A stretch of 64,000 bases of DNA, from assembly GCF_008831285.2 (NCBI RefSeq), contig NC_045146.1, positions 22,399,703-22,463,702 on the forward strand. The letters are read 5' to 3'. The notes under the pieces were generated by a model, which was given only the letters and a program-made list of their open reading frames with translations, made no database searches and was not told the DNA's origin. The DNA comes from Nymphaea colorata. Lineage: Eukaryota; Streptophyta; Magnoliopsida; Nymphaeales; Nymphaeaceae. Each line of letters starts with the position of its first letter. Position 1 is the stretch's first letter. Shown in pieces: positions 48,306 through 61,259 of this stretch. The translations under genes and the position numbers were made by a program.

Positions 48306-51300
48306 CCCAAAAGTATTTCAATTGGAGTTCTATGTTTAGATCCTCAGGTAGGTATTATATTGTGGAATGCAATCCTAGTCTGTAAAACATTCAATCCCTT
48401 TGGTTCAATCCATTTATCCTTCTAAGTAAGCACATTGTAACTCATTCATCGCAATTGAGGAATATTTCTTTGATTATATACTTTTAAAATTAGTTTGCTG
48501 TGGTATATTTTGTGCGCTTATGCCCAATGCTAGGTCAAAAGGGCTTATTCTTTACGTCTGTGGCTTCTTTTGTTGGACATATTTCCAACAATTTTGGCAG
48601 GCTTTAGGGCCTGGGCTTTTGCATTTCTCACGAAAGGAACTATTAGCATGGATTAATGACTGATTTTGCAAATCATCTAGGAAATTTAACTTTTATTCTC
48701 CTGAACCTAACCTTTATTTTTTCATTTTGTCTTCTTAAGAAAACTTCCTTTCCATATCTCTGCTTGATGAGATAGGCTGCTCTACTATTGGAAGTTACTG
48801 CAATAATGGCATTGAAAGAACTTATAGTGAAATCTACAGGCAGAATGCAGATACAAAAGCGAACCTTTTGTTCAAAATTATTGCCTGCTGAACTTTTTCA
48901 AATTATAAGAAGTTCCATCTGGCTGCTGTGGCTTCTTATTTTGTATGTTGTTGGAACACAATGGAGGAAAGATCTGTGATGCAAGCATCATCGAGTGAAG
49001 TTCTTGTATAACTGAAAGAGTTTCTTATTCAACCATTTTGGTCACAAAGCTTGTACTTGTGAACGAAGAATGATGCTGGGGGACAGAAATTTCGTGGACT
49101 TTTAAAAATGGTGTTCAGGTGAAGAAAATGTTGGTTTGTTCTTATCTTAATATCCTGGCAAATAGCAACAGATTATGAAGCAAAGGTGGCAATTAACAGT
49201 AAGAATGTTGCCTTGTATGAAAATCTTTACATCCTATGTTATACCAAATGATTAAAAATTAGTTTATACATGGATTCAGGTATGGTTTTTTTTTATATAG
49301 TGCTGCAACCATTTTGAGTATGAACACAATGATGGATTTGTCTTGGGCTATGTCACATGGGTACAGATACGGGCATGGATACGTGCTGGTGCAGACAGTG
49401 TGAAATATTTTTAGGAAAACTTGGGTGCAGGAGCACCACATATATATACATACACATATATATAGCAAGAGAGAGACAGAGAGCAACGATAAAACACACA
49501 AATTGATTGTTTATATTCATGTTACTATACAAAAATAAGAAAAATATACTAAAAAGTTACAAAAAATGAGTCACCTATGTCCAAGCCGTATCCATCATAT
49601 CTAGCTGTGATGACACAGGTACAGTGCTCTTCCATGCGTGTCCATGTGACGGACGTCTTGGGTTTTATAGATGGGTTATTCCATTTATTGCGAAGATTTC
49701 ACCTAATCAACAGAATCAATGACGTTTTTCTATTAGTTTACCTATGAGCAGATTTTGTATGTTCACCTACCTTTTGTCCAAGATTGTCCTTGTTTGCCAA
49801 TTGCACAAGTTCTAGGTTGCCAGCTTCATGATTCATTGATATGTATATCCATCGTAACTTATATCTTCAAGCACATTTACTGTACATTTGACTATATGTG
49901 TGCCATTGCTTGTCTCTTCATCATTACAACCTTCGTTCCATCTGCCTGGGCTGCTCCACATTCTACCGTATGTTGATCTCAATTCGCAGCACCTTGCAGA
50001 AGCTGCATATCTGCAGATATGGTAGCATGTCAGTCGTGTCAGTCTTCCTCTTTCTACATCTAACCTGGGTACTGGCATATGTAGGATTCTCTTTGAAGCC
50101 TCCCTTGGCTTTTTGGTAAATGGAGATTGGAAATGGAAGTCTTGCTATTTTTAATGTGAAAGGTCTGAAATAACAGCCTACATCTATGGCTGCAACTGAA
50201 ACTGATACTCAATTACCCATCAATGCTTAAGAATATGTGCGGCTTATCGATCACGCTGGACTTCCATTAAAGAAACTTGGTTCAACCATTTCTTTACAAG
50301 TTCGTCAATGTGCATTAGTTCACTGGCCTGTAGCTGGTCATCTTTTGTGGTGTCACGGCCCTGTAGCTGGTCTCTTTTGTGGTATGACGATGAACTTTTC
50401 ATACCGTTATAACTTTGATTAGTTCTTTCCTTGATGAACAAAGGAAAGTGTTTTCTGTGAACCCAGCAGACATAGTGCAGGTGTTTGTCAATGAAGACAT
50501 TCAAGTCTAGCAGCACTCTTATGATTAACCTTGTAGGATAATGTAATGAACGCTGAATATTGAACTTATGATGTCTTAACTTTTGGCACTCTTAGGGGGC
50601 TTACCATACAGGTGTATGAAACTGAACCTTTGGGCTGATCTTTGCTTCTTGAGTTGCAAGGAGCCTTGTGCTGTTACACGTCCACGAGTGCTGAAGAATA
50701 CTTCCAACGATGGAATGTATGAGGATGCTACGGTTATCTGCTTTTCTTTTTCCCCCATCCTTTAGTGATTTGTTTGTCTCAATCTTGCCTACTTTTTTAA
50801 ACCTCTCAAAAGTGTGTGCTGTGCCTTGAGCTGCCATATATGATCTCATTTAATGATGAGTGATATCCTGGATACTCTTAAACAATCATGCGGTCTCCTC
50901 ATCATCTACTACACTACGTGGCATTGCATCATTGCTTTCCTGATAATCAGCAGCAGTTTCATGATCTATTGGCACATATATGTGCCAAAGATCAGACACT
51001 GTCTCGGGGCCACATGCTTTTGGCCCTTTCGTTTTTCTTCCATTCGCGGAACAGTTTCTGGTTGGTCCTTTTTCTTACTAATTCCAATTTGAACCCTACA
51101 AGAACACTGTATACAATGATGAAAATGTATGAGAACAACAGTCAATGCTTAAAGAAATTGTTCTCTGAAGTAGATCATATACCAAATGGAATTGCAGTGC
51201 TACCTAGATTAGCTGTTTCCATTTATATTTTGTTTGTGACTTCCTTAATTGGTGCTTACTAACATGACACCATGGTTTACATTAAGCGGTCTGAGGTTCT

Positions 51301-52599
51301 AGGAGACAAGTTGACATTAAGAGGTTCGCACTGGAGAGAGCATTAGGCATGAAACACAAAAACGAGTCGTGGATGTTAATACGCCACCAAAGGAAGGCGT
51401 CATGGTTCTAATAGTGCCGCCTGTCCATTCAGCTACGTCATTCAAGCCTGCTTAATCTGGAGAGGTTAATCCTACACCACCTAGAGACGTTGTCTTGTTT
51501 GAATGAATGCTTTTATAGTAGCAAAACATCTTGGTGTTATATCATACATCTCGTGCATACCTTTGATTTAATCTTCAAGTGCAAAAGGTAAAGTAAGCCA
51601 TGTTAATCACATCCTCAAAGTTGAATATAGCACTTGGTGACAAGTCTATCGTGCAAACATGAGCATGTTCCACCTTATGATAGTTGTACGAAACCGCCAT
51701 ATACAAATAAATATTTTAAAGGACATGTTCTTCGAGCAGAAAAGTCATTCGTCTGCGGTGCATTTAAACTGCGAGGCCATTATTATGTACTCTCTGGAAA
51801 GTGTTGGAGTGTGGAGGCCGATCTCAATTTAATTGACTTTCCCCTTATTGGGTGTCAAAATTTTGTGGGTGAGTGATGTTACTATAATTTTCTGCTTTCA
51901 TGGTGGTGTTCCAAATTGTTGTTTCATTAGAAGGCCAACATATCTTGTAACTGTTCTAGTTCGAAATAGTTGGAACTCAATGTGGTTGTGAGTGTAGGAA
52001 GACATTGGTATTTCTAAACCTGGAAATCTTGGTGTTCCTGTGTATTCGTTTTCATTTTTTTTTTCTTGATATTGATACAGCGAAAAAATTGGATCTTGAT
52101 AGAATGTTGTTTGATCGACGGAATCACTTGTTATTTATTATTTCTTTTGATGGGCAAAGTTATTGTTTGTTCAAGAGATGATGTTAGAAGTTTATGCCAA
52201 GTGATAGCTTCAACCTGAAGGTCTCAAGACTCAACCCATACCGACTCCCAAATTCTCTCCTGGAAGCAGCAAGAAAGATTGTTGCTACACGTGCCATTCG
52301 AAAGCCTGCTTTTTGAATTCTCTTTCGTCTCTCGTCACTTCAAATGGTTCCTTCTTCAACCCCAGGATGTGATGAGTCCTTAAAAGTTAATATATATTCC
52401 ATTGTATTACCAGATGTTGTGAGATAGTTAAAAACAAAAAGTTTTGTCAATAAAAAATAATCATATCACACAAAACCGGGATGACATATCAAAGGCTCTT
52501 TCGGGGACAGTTCGGACATTTTGCCAATATTAAAGAGCCCGTGTGCTATGGTCAATTACTTTTTGAATAAAAATAATAATAATAATACGGCAACTTAAG
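48306..52599. other. Intergenic region downstream of PEX16
   Basis: PEX16 3' UTR is expected in the first few hundred bases. The remainder is AT-rich with scattered short open frames that show no family resemblance, and one MITE-like repeat at 49346-49650. No gene was recognised in this ~4 kb. Confidence 0.5.
49346..49650. mobile_element. MITE-like repeat with GTCACATGG ends
   Basis: The left end 'gtcacatgggtacagatac' and the reverse complement of the right end ('gtcacatggacacgcatg') are imperfect inverted repeats. The interior is AT-rich with a short (TA)n tract and no coding. It is related to the element in HMG-CoA synthase intron 8 (41285-41715). Confidence 0.5.
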
Positions 52600-53100
52600 T
52601 TTCTTTGGGACTAAATACGAGCAGGTGGGCCCACGTGTGCAGAGAGGGAGCGGGCCCCACGGTAGCTGCTGGAAGAGCAGGGGGGAGAGAGAGAGAGAGA
52701 GAGCGAACCACGAGGCGCTCTGGTGGGGACGGGGGTGAGCTGGCACATTGTGGGGAAGAGAGCGACGCGGGGCCCAGCGGGAGCACCTAACCCGAGCAAT
52801 CACATGACCTCTGGTGGTGGTCCACCCAGCACGGTCCACGGAGCCCAATGGACCCCACAGCAAAAAAAAAAAAACACACACACACACACACAAAGGAAGC
52901 GGGGCCCGCACCTCCCTTTTGACCACCGCGAAGCCCAAGGCCCCACCACTCCCTCCAACCAATGAAATGTGGGAGTTTTTCTTTCCAACCATTCCTACGC
53001 TGACACGTGCCTCCACTTTTGGCTCCACCTACGGGTCCCGCCCCACGCTCGGGGACGGGGAGGTCTGAAAGCCGCAACTGCCCCCTCACGTTGCTCAATA
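52600..53100. other. GC-rich non-coding stretch with G-box motifs, 3' of the TCP gene
   Basis: GC content rises sharply against its flanks. CACGTG motifs occur at 52632-52637 and 53004-53009, with a GA tract near 52685-52702 and an A-tract plus (CA)n near 52862-52892. Open frames exist on both strands but are low-complexity products of the GC bias. It may be regulatory DNA or an undetected promoter. Confidence 0.4.
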
Positions 53101-53335
53101 TTACAGAGGAACCATCGGTATGATTGACATGCATAAGGAGAAAAGAAAGGGGGAAAAACCCCAAAAAAAAGAAAATGAAAGTGGCTTTGGGATGAATCAA
53201 GTCAGTAAGACTCAGCTATTTGATTCGAGATACTCTTTTTATCCTTTTTCTTTCTCGCCCCCCCCCTCCTTTTTTTTTACATGAAATGGAAAATTAGAGA
53301 ACATACCAAGAAAGAGACGAAGAAGGAAGAAAAAT

Positions 53336-54364
53336 CTATTTTTTGAGGGTAATTCGGGAATGATCGCGGTTACCGCTGCGGTGGTCCTCCTCCTCGCCCA
53401 TGAATTGGTGGAGCTCAGCCGGCTTGACGTCCCCGCCGGAATCTTCCGTGGCTTCGACGGAGGCCGCCGGAGGAGGCTGTGCGGTTGAAGACCCGGCGGC
53501 CGAGGAGAGGTCGAGGTGGGGCATGAGGACGCCGTTGGTGGCGGACAGGAGGGCGGAGATGGGGCGGGCGGCAACGTTGACGAGCGAGGGGATGGGTGGG
53601 GCCGGGAACGTCCACACATGCTGGCCGGGAGGTACGGCGGAGGGTTGCGGGTGGCCGCCGACGGGGACCATCCAGATGGCTCCCCCCATCCCCATGGCGG
53701 CGTTGGGCAGCACCCTCTCCCCGCCGACCGCCCACATGGGCCCGCAGATGCTGTGCGACATCATCGAGGAGCAGAACGGGAGGACGGCCGGAGGTCGTTC
53801 GCCGTCGGTGGCGGCTGAAGTGCTGGTCTCGGAGCCCGCAGCGGTGGTGTTGAGCTTCCGCCGTCCCTTCTTGGAGTCGGATGACGCGGAGGAGGTGGAG
53901 CGAGCGGGGGCCGTGGAGGAAGAGGAGGGGTGGTCGGTGGGAATCTTGAGGATGCCGTCGACCGAAACGGCGATGGCCGGAACTGTTCCCGTGCCGGTGG
54001 CGGCGATGATGGACGGCTCGGCGTGCTCGAGCAGCCACCGGATCGTCTCGCCGTCGGATTTGTGGCCCAACTCCCTCGTCAGCTGAAAGATCCTAGCGGC
54101 ACACGTGGCCGGCATGCGGATCCGACGGCCTCTTCCCTCCACCTTGGTGTGTCTGTCCCTGTTGGAGCCCCGCGACCTCTTCACTGGCGCCAGGGCCGTC
54201 GTCCTGTTCCGCCCTTCGCCTTCTTCCTCCCCCTCACCACTCCTCTCCACCAACGAGTCAGGCTCCGGCTTCGGGAAAACCAGGTGGGGAGCCGTTATGC
54301 TGGTGCCTCCTCCTCCTTCCCCCTTGTCTTCGTCTTCCTCTACCTCCCGCTTCCGTATCTCCAT
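53336..54364 (-). CDS. Class I (PCF-type) TCP transcription factor, intronless
   Basis: Nuclear DNA-binding regulator of growth and cell proliferation that recognises GGNCCCAC-type sites as dimers (family knowledge). It is a single 342-codon exon. Seen: an acidic N-terminus (residues 8-50), then the TCP basic helix-loop-helix domain at about residues 66-124 with [33 protein letters not shown] and [21 protein letters not shown]. The short basic region marks class I. The C-terminal half is Ser/Pro/Gly-rich, with [20 protein letters not shown] and HVWTFPAPP blocks that recall the TCP9/TCP19 group; this subgroup call is from memory. The gene is GC-rich, so long open frames on other strands are shadows. 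A GA tract at 54368-54385 lies in the leader just upstream of the ATG. Confidence 0.94.
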   Translation of the reverse strand: MEIRKREVEEDEDKGEGGGGTSITAPHLVFPKPEPDSLVERSGEGEEEGEGRNRTTALAPVKRSRGSNRDRHTKVEGRGRRIRMPATCAARIFQLTRELGHKSDGETIRWLLEHAEPSIIAATGTGTVPAIAVSVDGILKIPTDHPSSSSTAPARSTSSASSDSKKGRRKLNTTAAGSETSTSAATDGERPPAVLPFCSSMMSHSICGPMWAVGGERVLPNAAMGMGGAIWMVPVGGHPQPSAVPPGQHVWTFPAPPIPSLVNVAARPISALLSATNGVLMPHLDLSSAAGSSTAQPPPAASVEATEDSGGDVKPAELHQFMGEEEDHRSGNRDHSRITLKK

Positions 54365-56339
54365 GCCAGAGAGAGAGAGAGAGAGATGGATGTGCTCCTT
54401 TCTACACAGAGAGAGATGGATATGCTTCTTCCTGTCCTACACTTTTTACCTGTCACCCGTGCCTATATGGCTTTGTAGAGAGGGAGGTGGGTTCGTTAGT
54501 AGTTTCTCTCTCTACAGATGGAGTATAAAAATGGAGGGGTTGGGGGGGCCGAGGGGGGTGGGGGGAGGATATCTAGGTATTGACTAAACGCGTCCATCTG
54601 TCTCCACCCGCCCCTCTCTCTTTGCTTTTAAATATTAACATCATCGTCGCCCACCTTTCCCCTTCTCTCCTTCATCTCCTTCTTCTTCGTCGTTAAACAA
54701 GGGACATGCTTGTGCTTCTGCTTCTGCTTTCTGCATCTACATCTCCACTTTTATTATGTGAATCAGATGACCTTGTTTTAAAACTTGAAATACGTGACAA
54801 GAAAGACGAGTGAACAACCAATTCATATGTTTAAAAGGGGATGATGGAACGGCTGCATGTCAGGAGAGCGTATTACGATATAGATCTTGCCTGGACCTAC
54901 CCATCGGCATGTTCTCCATGTTTGCCTAAAGTGCGGGGAGCTGACCCACCTTCGTTGCACTTAGGTCGGTTGCGACTCTACTTTCGCTGCCAATCACGGT
55001 TCAAAATTAATAAGCAATCCAAAGTAAGCTTCATGTGTGTCGGCAGCAACGAAGTATGACAATACGATCTTTTTTGTCCAAAGTAACCATCGGCCATGTG
55101 ATTCACACGACTGATCACTCATAAGAATCAACAACTTATAGCCATTTTGCTCAAATATGACGCATATATGTGACTTCAAGAAAAAAAAAACAAAAGTTCA
55201 ACATTTACCATCTTTGCTCAATTGCGATGCCTATGTATGCTTCCAATATAAATATTTGAAAATCAGCAGCTATTCACTAAATTTTTATATGTATTTTTCT
55301 AGTTGTAAAGTCTTTTTTTTTTTAATTAAAAACAGAGCACAGTTCATGCCATAATTTATGAAAAACATTTCAAACTTAAGCTCATTCCCGTCATCATATT
55401 GCGAGAGTTTGAACATATTGAAACAACTCAAACAATTCGGTTTTATCTCTTTTCATTAAATTAGATGCTCAGCTTTAGACATTGATGCGAGAGAGAGAGA
55501 GAGAGGATTGAAGTTATAAAAAGAAAGTTTTGCAATCTAACTTTATTATTATTATATATAGCTGATTTTCATCTTTATATTTGTCAGTTTTCAAAATTTA
55601 CAAAGATATGAGCACTGCACGTTAGCTACCAGCTCATCGTCTGTCAAACGAAAAGTTTCGATCGCCTTTACAAATTCAGTATTTTACAGCATCCTTCAAT
55701 GTGAACGGTGACCGCACAACAACCAAGCAAGAGTAGAAAACGGCCCTCCCTTAACAAATGGAAACCAATTGACGCCAATATCTAGAAATAATATCAGACT
55801 TTGTTCTCCATCAAGAAATTTCGTATTTGACAACTTAAAATAGAAGTTCATGTTTTCACCTTCTCTTTAACAACTCAATCAATTGGAACGAGGAATGTTC
55901 ATTGTGTGCTTGCAACAGACGACATACCGTCAACTTGGTGACATACAAGTCATGATCAAGAGTTTGAATATCTCATTGCCTACTACTTGCTCCCTTTTTC
56001 TTTTGAACAATTGAGTTGGATTTACGATTGGTACTTTGTAGATCCAAACCCGTATATATCCTCACTCAATTAGGCATTTAAATGTCCCTTGATAGAGAAC
56101 CATTTGCATGATCCCTAGACAAAAGGTTGCCTAACTTCTGCTGCAGTTGAAGAGAGGACGCTATGATTTCCACCCTTTTTACTTGTTTTAGATCTTTAGA
56201 AATCTTCTCTTTTCACCGAAACCCATTTGCAAAATAAATAGATGAAAACAAGAAATCTAGGTGTTTGTAACGAAAATATATCGATGGCTTTAGCTAGGGA
56301 AAAAATGTCATTTCCCAATGAAACAGAATAACCAATATA
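54365..56339. other. Upstream region of the TCP gene and spacer
   Basis: The first ~300 bases should contain the leader and promoter of the minus-strand TCP gene, with GA/CT-rich stretches; no convincing minus-strand TATA box was seen. The rest is AT-rich spacer without recognisable genes. A (GA)n tract lies at about 55489-55505. Confidence 0.5.
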
Positions 56340-56525
56340 ATAAGGGTCCAAATTCCTCTTGTCCTCACAGTCATGGGCTGCATCAAGATTGGGTGGCGGA
56401 CTATACACCCGTCAACTAAAGTATTACAATCTCACAGTTTACCGTTCAGAAGAGTAGAATGGGATCGATGACACGCCTTCTATAGCACTGTCTGCCTAAC
56501 CAGCCATGCTACATCATTTTTTAAT
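56340..56525 (-). mobile_element. tRNA-derived SINE, family 1 (copy 4, degenerate)
   Basis: On the minus strand it has 'atggctggttaggcagac' (A-box-like), 'tcatcgatcccattct' (B-box-like), then 'ggtaaactgtgagattgtaa' and 'agttgacgggtgtata', matching the body of the copies at 11260, 33325 and 44650. Ends are approximate. Confidence 0.5.
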
Positions 56526-59500
56526 CCAGTGCCAGAATTTGAGCGGCCTTTTTGTAGACTTGCACACTGAGTAATTAAATCTGAAAATAGTTTCCTAGGG
56601 AAACAATTTCTTACAAACAAAGCAGATGAATTCACTGAATTACTTGTCATGGCTGGAGAAGCGCGATGTATGTGGGACGGACCAAGGTGTCAGACTAACG
56701 TAAGTCTTCTTCCCTCCCATAGACCTGTCATGGTTTCAAAGTATCTGGTTGTCGCCTGTGGTTATACAATGCATCCATGGAGCTGGCACTGCTAGGTGTC
56801 TTTTCCAGGGACCCACACAATTTATGCAAGAATTTATGGTACGATGCCTTCCGTCTTCATCTTCCTTAGAAACTTCCGCTCTCTCTGGTTTTTCGTCATT
56901 GTTTTTTCTTCTTTCTCTCTTTTAAGTACTTCTTAAGGTGGGGAAGTTCTGAGAAAACTTTTAGATGGACAACCATTCATTGCTACTCATGCTTCCAATA
57001 TATTGTAAACGAATAAAACGAAGATCTAAGTAGTTATTTATTTTCTGATTCCTGTCAGTTGATGCCTGTAACTGTACAATCAGCAACTATGCATTAAAGA
57101 GAGACCTATTGTTCCTTCCAGTTAGTTTCCTTGTAAAAGGAAACAAAATTAGCTGGCTGTTCTGTAGTTTGTATAATTGTATCCCCATTATTTTACGATG
57201 ACTAAACTTCCGCAAGATTTTGCAGGTGATTCTGAGCTCTTGACAGACTCGTTCTTCTTCCTTCCATGAGTTCTGTTGCTTTCTCAACGATATCAATGCG
57301 ACTTGATTCGATATTGGTCTTTGAATTTATCATTTTGGCTGCCAAGAAACCTTGGCCATGAGCGCTAAGATACCTTCATTTCTATTTTCCTGCAGATTCC
57401 AGAAGACCAGATGGGATGACAAGATCCATTCCTCTCCATTCTTTTACTACCAAGATGGACTTTCCGCCATTTCCTCGCTAGTTGCTGAAACGATTTGCCC
57501 TTGAGTTGTCTAATGTCAAAGTCTCTGCATATACAGCCGTTAGATTTTCTCTAGTTCTTCTTTTATGGTCTTAGTCCGAGAACTAGATTTAGCATTTGAT
57601 TTGCTGAAGTGAAAAGGAATTCCATATTAAAATCCAAATTCCATACAAACAAAAGCATTCAAGAATTGACCTGCCCTTGTAGGCTTCTGTGGGCAGTTGC
57701 ACATGCAGCCCAACACAATTTGTTTGTTTACATATTGGTTGTCTCCAACCATTTGCTTATTCATATATTGGTGCTCCTCATTCATTAACTTACCACCCCA
57801 TAATCATCTCATTGCGTATTTAAAGAGTCTAGGATCTTTTAAATTAGTGTTCATCAGCCAAAAAATTTCTGACTCGGCCGCCGCCACTTCTGACCAACAG
57901 GAATTGAATGCCTAAGCAGATTCTTGCACTTGTAACTATATATTCTTTTTTTTTTTTTTACAAATGCATTTACAGTAAACATAAAGAATTATAGATTACA
58001 TTATAAGAAAATCTTAAAGTCTTGTCTCACGTGGATAAATATTAAAACTCCTTTGCCCAAGTTGCCTGCCTCTAAGCTTTAGAGAGAATGACCTCACACT
58101 CTTGTGTAATGGACCACAAGGGCTGGCCTTCATTTCTTTCTTCTTGTTCTTGCTCTCTGTAATAGACCTTCAACTATAGACAACACGATGAGTTTCAACG
58201 TTCAAATTTTTAAATTCGACGTAACGTTCGACTCGGCCAAGGTTGGCGGCGGCACGGGTGGGAGTTCCAAGCCCACCGAAGCCTAAGAAAGTGGAACCTT
58301 TTGCTCTTTGCATGTGTGGGTCCATGGATGTAAACTTTCGCACTGGTCCCCATTGTACCAGGCCAAACAAGATTTTATCGGATTGGATCGAGACGATTGA
58401 TTAGAATTAATGTCATGTTTACCATGTTGATTATCATAATCTTGATGCTAATTCTTGCGAGTTTGGCCTAATTGGTTGGTGAAAGTAGTGACGCCCACAA
58501 GAATCAAACTGCAGTAGCATGGCCCCGGGTGGATCCCCGTGGGTCAATCTACCCTTGCCATGTTGCATCTTCCGGCTTTTTGGTCGGATTTTGTGGGGCG
58601 AAAGAGCTCCAGGTCCAACCCGGCATTTCACCATACAAGAAGGGTCTAATCATGCAAATGCAAAGTCTTTTTACTTTTCAATACTAAAACAACAACACAT
58701 AAATGCAAAATTTAACAACTATAAGCATCCCCCAAGCTTCTATAACATTATGGAATCAAGTCTAATCAGATTAGGGTTGTCAACGAGAAGGAAAATCAAG
58801 CAACCATTGTTCATTTGGGCATGTCACAGGCTTCTAGATTCATCCCCAAGCTGGTTAATCAAAGGTAGGCCGTATGTTTAACTAAGCCTAAATATCAAGT
58901 GAATATTTAGCTTCGATATATATAGTTCGTTCATTATTTATATTTCAAATGCAATCTGTCATGTGTTTTTGTTTATATAGGTAGTCCATCCGTTACATAT
59001 ATTTCAAATGCATGATGTCCATTTATATTTCAAATCAGGAAAATGTCAGCAAAGCTCGATAGGCGCATTAAATTGTGAAATGAGTATAGGCTTCTTTGCT
59101 TACTATTCTTCCAAGTGCAATATGTTGGATTTTTTGGTTACAAAAAAAGTGAGACATCTACGCACCATTAAAAGATGCAATTTACTGCGTATATTTCAAG
59201 ACATAATGATATTACCAAGTTCACTAACTTCTTGTATGTGACAATTTTTAAAAAATTGTCTATTTTTTATATTTTATTTTTTTAAGCTTGCTGCTGCTAT
59301 TCTCTGTCACAAATAGGATTTTGTATATATATCATTGTTTGAAAATGACAAGAAAATTTACCATCATGCTTTGTTATGTAATGGAGACATGACGTGTGTG
59401 TGCGTGCGTGCATGCGTGTTTTCTGATGCATGTGTTGGTAGAGGATAAGGCCATATTGGGTAATGTGGGTCCGGACCAAGTTGGATCGTCAGGGACACAA

Positions 59501-59703
59501 AGACCACTGACCGGCATGCAGTTGGTGGGCTATGGACCCACTTTTGCAGTACTGGGAACAATATGGCCCACTAAAAGATTGATACGTCGGCCTCATCCTC
59601 CCTGCTGGTCCACACTCTCTACCTCAACTTGTGGCCCGGGTTAGATACAAGTCCCAAATCTATATAGGTAAACGCTATCAGTGCCAGCCCTACACTACAT
59701 GGG
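56526..59703. other. Intergenic spacer
   Basis: No gene, tRNA or miRNA hairpin was recognised. Repeated 'tatatttcaaatgca' motifs occur near 58937-59030. The stretch is AT-rich apart from short GC-richer patches near 58200-58350 and 58500-58640. Confidence 0.45.
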
Positions 59704-59870
59704 CAGTGGCGGAGCTACGTTTAAGCTGGTGTGGGCCGCAACAACCCATTAAAACTCTTATATTTATATATCAAAACCCTTCTTTTATTTTTTTCTTATT
59801 TACATATAAGTGCCTCTTAAAATTTAAGCTCATAATGCTCGGTAACTATAAATTTTTTGCTCCGCCACTG
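59704..59870. mobile_element. 167-bp MITE with perfect 12-bp terminal inverted repeats (hAT-like ends)
   Basis: The left end CAGTGGCGGAGC (59704-59715) and right end GCTCCGCCACTG (59859-59870) are exact reverse complements. The interior is AT-rich and non-coding. CAG...CTG ends of this kind are common in hAT-derived MITEs of plants. The flanks do not show a convincing 8-bp target duplication, so the superfamily is tentative. Confidence 0.7.
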
Positions 59871-59881
59871 GATGTGTGTTT

Positions 59882-59953
59882 GACAAACTACCAAACACGC
59901 CCATAGGTACATGTTTAGACAAACTACCAAACACGCTCATAGGTACATGTTTA
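59882..59953. repeat. Two tandem copies of a 36-bp unit next to the MITE
   Basis: The unit begins GACAAACTACCAAACACGC and ends with TAGGTACATGTTTA. The copies differ at one position (cgcCcat versus cgcTcat). The array starts 11 bp after the MITE's right end. Confidence 0.92.
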
Positions 59954-61259
59954 GTCAGTCTAAGTAGAGACATTGCTGTGAACTCAGACTCAAAATACCA
60001 AAACGAAAACCTAAATGAGCTCATCCTTTGAAAGTTAATTTCTGAATATATTTGGTTTTCGGATCAAAGTTCAAGAGAATGAATCAACGGAATTGAGATC
60101 TTTCCAAATCAATATACTCGCTTAAGTAAAAGATAAGAAGTGCAAAAATTTTGAGAAAAAAAAAAAATCGACAGATATGTCACTCCTCTCCAAATTGAAT
60201 GTGATGAACTATTTAAATCAAATCAATGGTCCGGATCCGATTCAATAAAATATTGAATCCCTGCCCTTTTACTTTTTAGATTGCTCAAATCTTGCCCAAA
60301 AAAAGGAATGACATGTGTATAAAAGTTGAAAAGCAGATATCCAAAACCGCTTAAACTATGAAGGAAAAAAAAATGCTCGAAACGTATCTCTTTTTATTCA
60401 CTCAAATCTTGGGAAGAACATGCCCTGTTATTTTATACTTATACTATTTCATTTCTTTTAAAATACTTTTTCATGGTAAACATAATATAAATAAAATTTT
60501 TGGAATTATCTCTAGTAAAGTTCGTCGGCGATATGGCTTGTCCACGTGAACATAATGAGTCTCTTTCGAGCTTGCAATGGTCAAATTCCCACCTTGACCA
60601 TATTTTAAAAAAAAAAAAAAATTGTGCTCTACAAATTATAATACATTTATAGTTCTAGAACAATACGCCTAGATAAACGGAAAATAATAAAATAGTCTTC
60701 GTATTTTCCTTTTTAATATTGAGGAGCTCATTTAACTATGCACAAATATTTAAAAGACATAAATTCTTGGTCAAGCGGAAGTGAAGCCCTAAATTTGACC
60801 CCTTGGCTTCATTCGCTAATTTGGCACACACTCATATATGAAGGAGCTATTTGTAATTGTTTAATTAATGAAAAATACAAACGCTTTGAGACCAAATTTG
60901 GTGGACAACTTGGATGCCTTTGTAGAAAAATGGAGCCTTCTGCTTTGACTAGATGACATTTACGAATTTGCCACTCCCGAGTGCTTTGACCAGAGGAAGA
61001 AGTCAACCAGATTCTGCCTTTTCCCCTCCTTTCACCTGTTAAATGTTGAATTATTTTATTTTATCTTCTTATAAAAGGTGGGTCGGATCGATCCGACTTT
61101 TGCTTGTATCAATATTTTTTTTTTCGGAAAAGAAAAAAGCGATTGAAATGATGGAATAGAAAGCTTGGCCTTTTTCTTCCCCCATTCTTTATTTTAGGGG
61201 TAAAGTGGCGTATAATTTCAACCAAACCATGTACATCCAGTGATTATATGAAACCAAAA
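59954..61259. other. Intergenic spacer
   Basis: AT-rich and without recognisable coding or RNA genes. Confidence 0.45.

Noticed and set aside
49755-51262. Cluster of open frames between PEX16 and the TCP gene
   Set aside because: Cys-, Ile- and Leu-rich translations of AT-rich spacer, with no splice-consistent chain and no family resemblance.
52552-53200. Long overlapping open frames on both strands in the GC-rich stretch
   Set aside because: They are low-complexity products of GC bias and of GA and CA repeats, with no recognisable domain.
53400-54587. Long plus-strand and alternative-frame open frames over the TCP gene
   Set aside because: They are antisense or frame-shifted shadows of the TCP coding sequence, whose conserved DNA-binding domain is only in the minus-strand frame.
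56653-56680. Nine-base match to the start of miR164 (TGGAGAAGC)
   Set aside because: The remaining positions diverge and no complementary star arm lies within 200 bases, so there is no hairpin.
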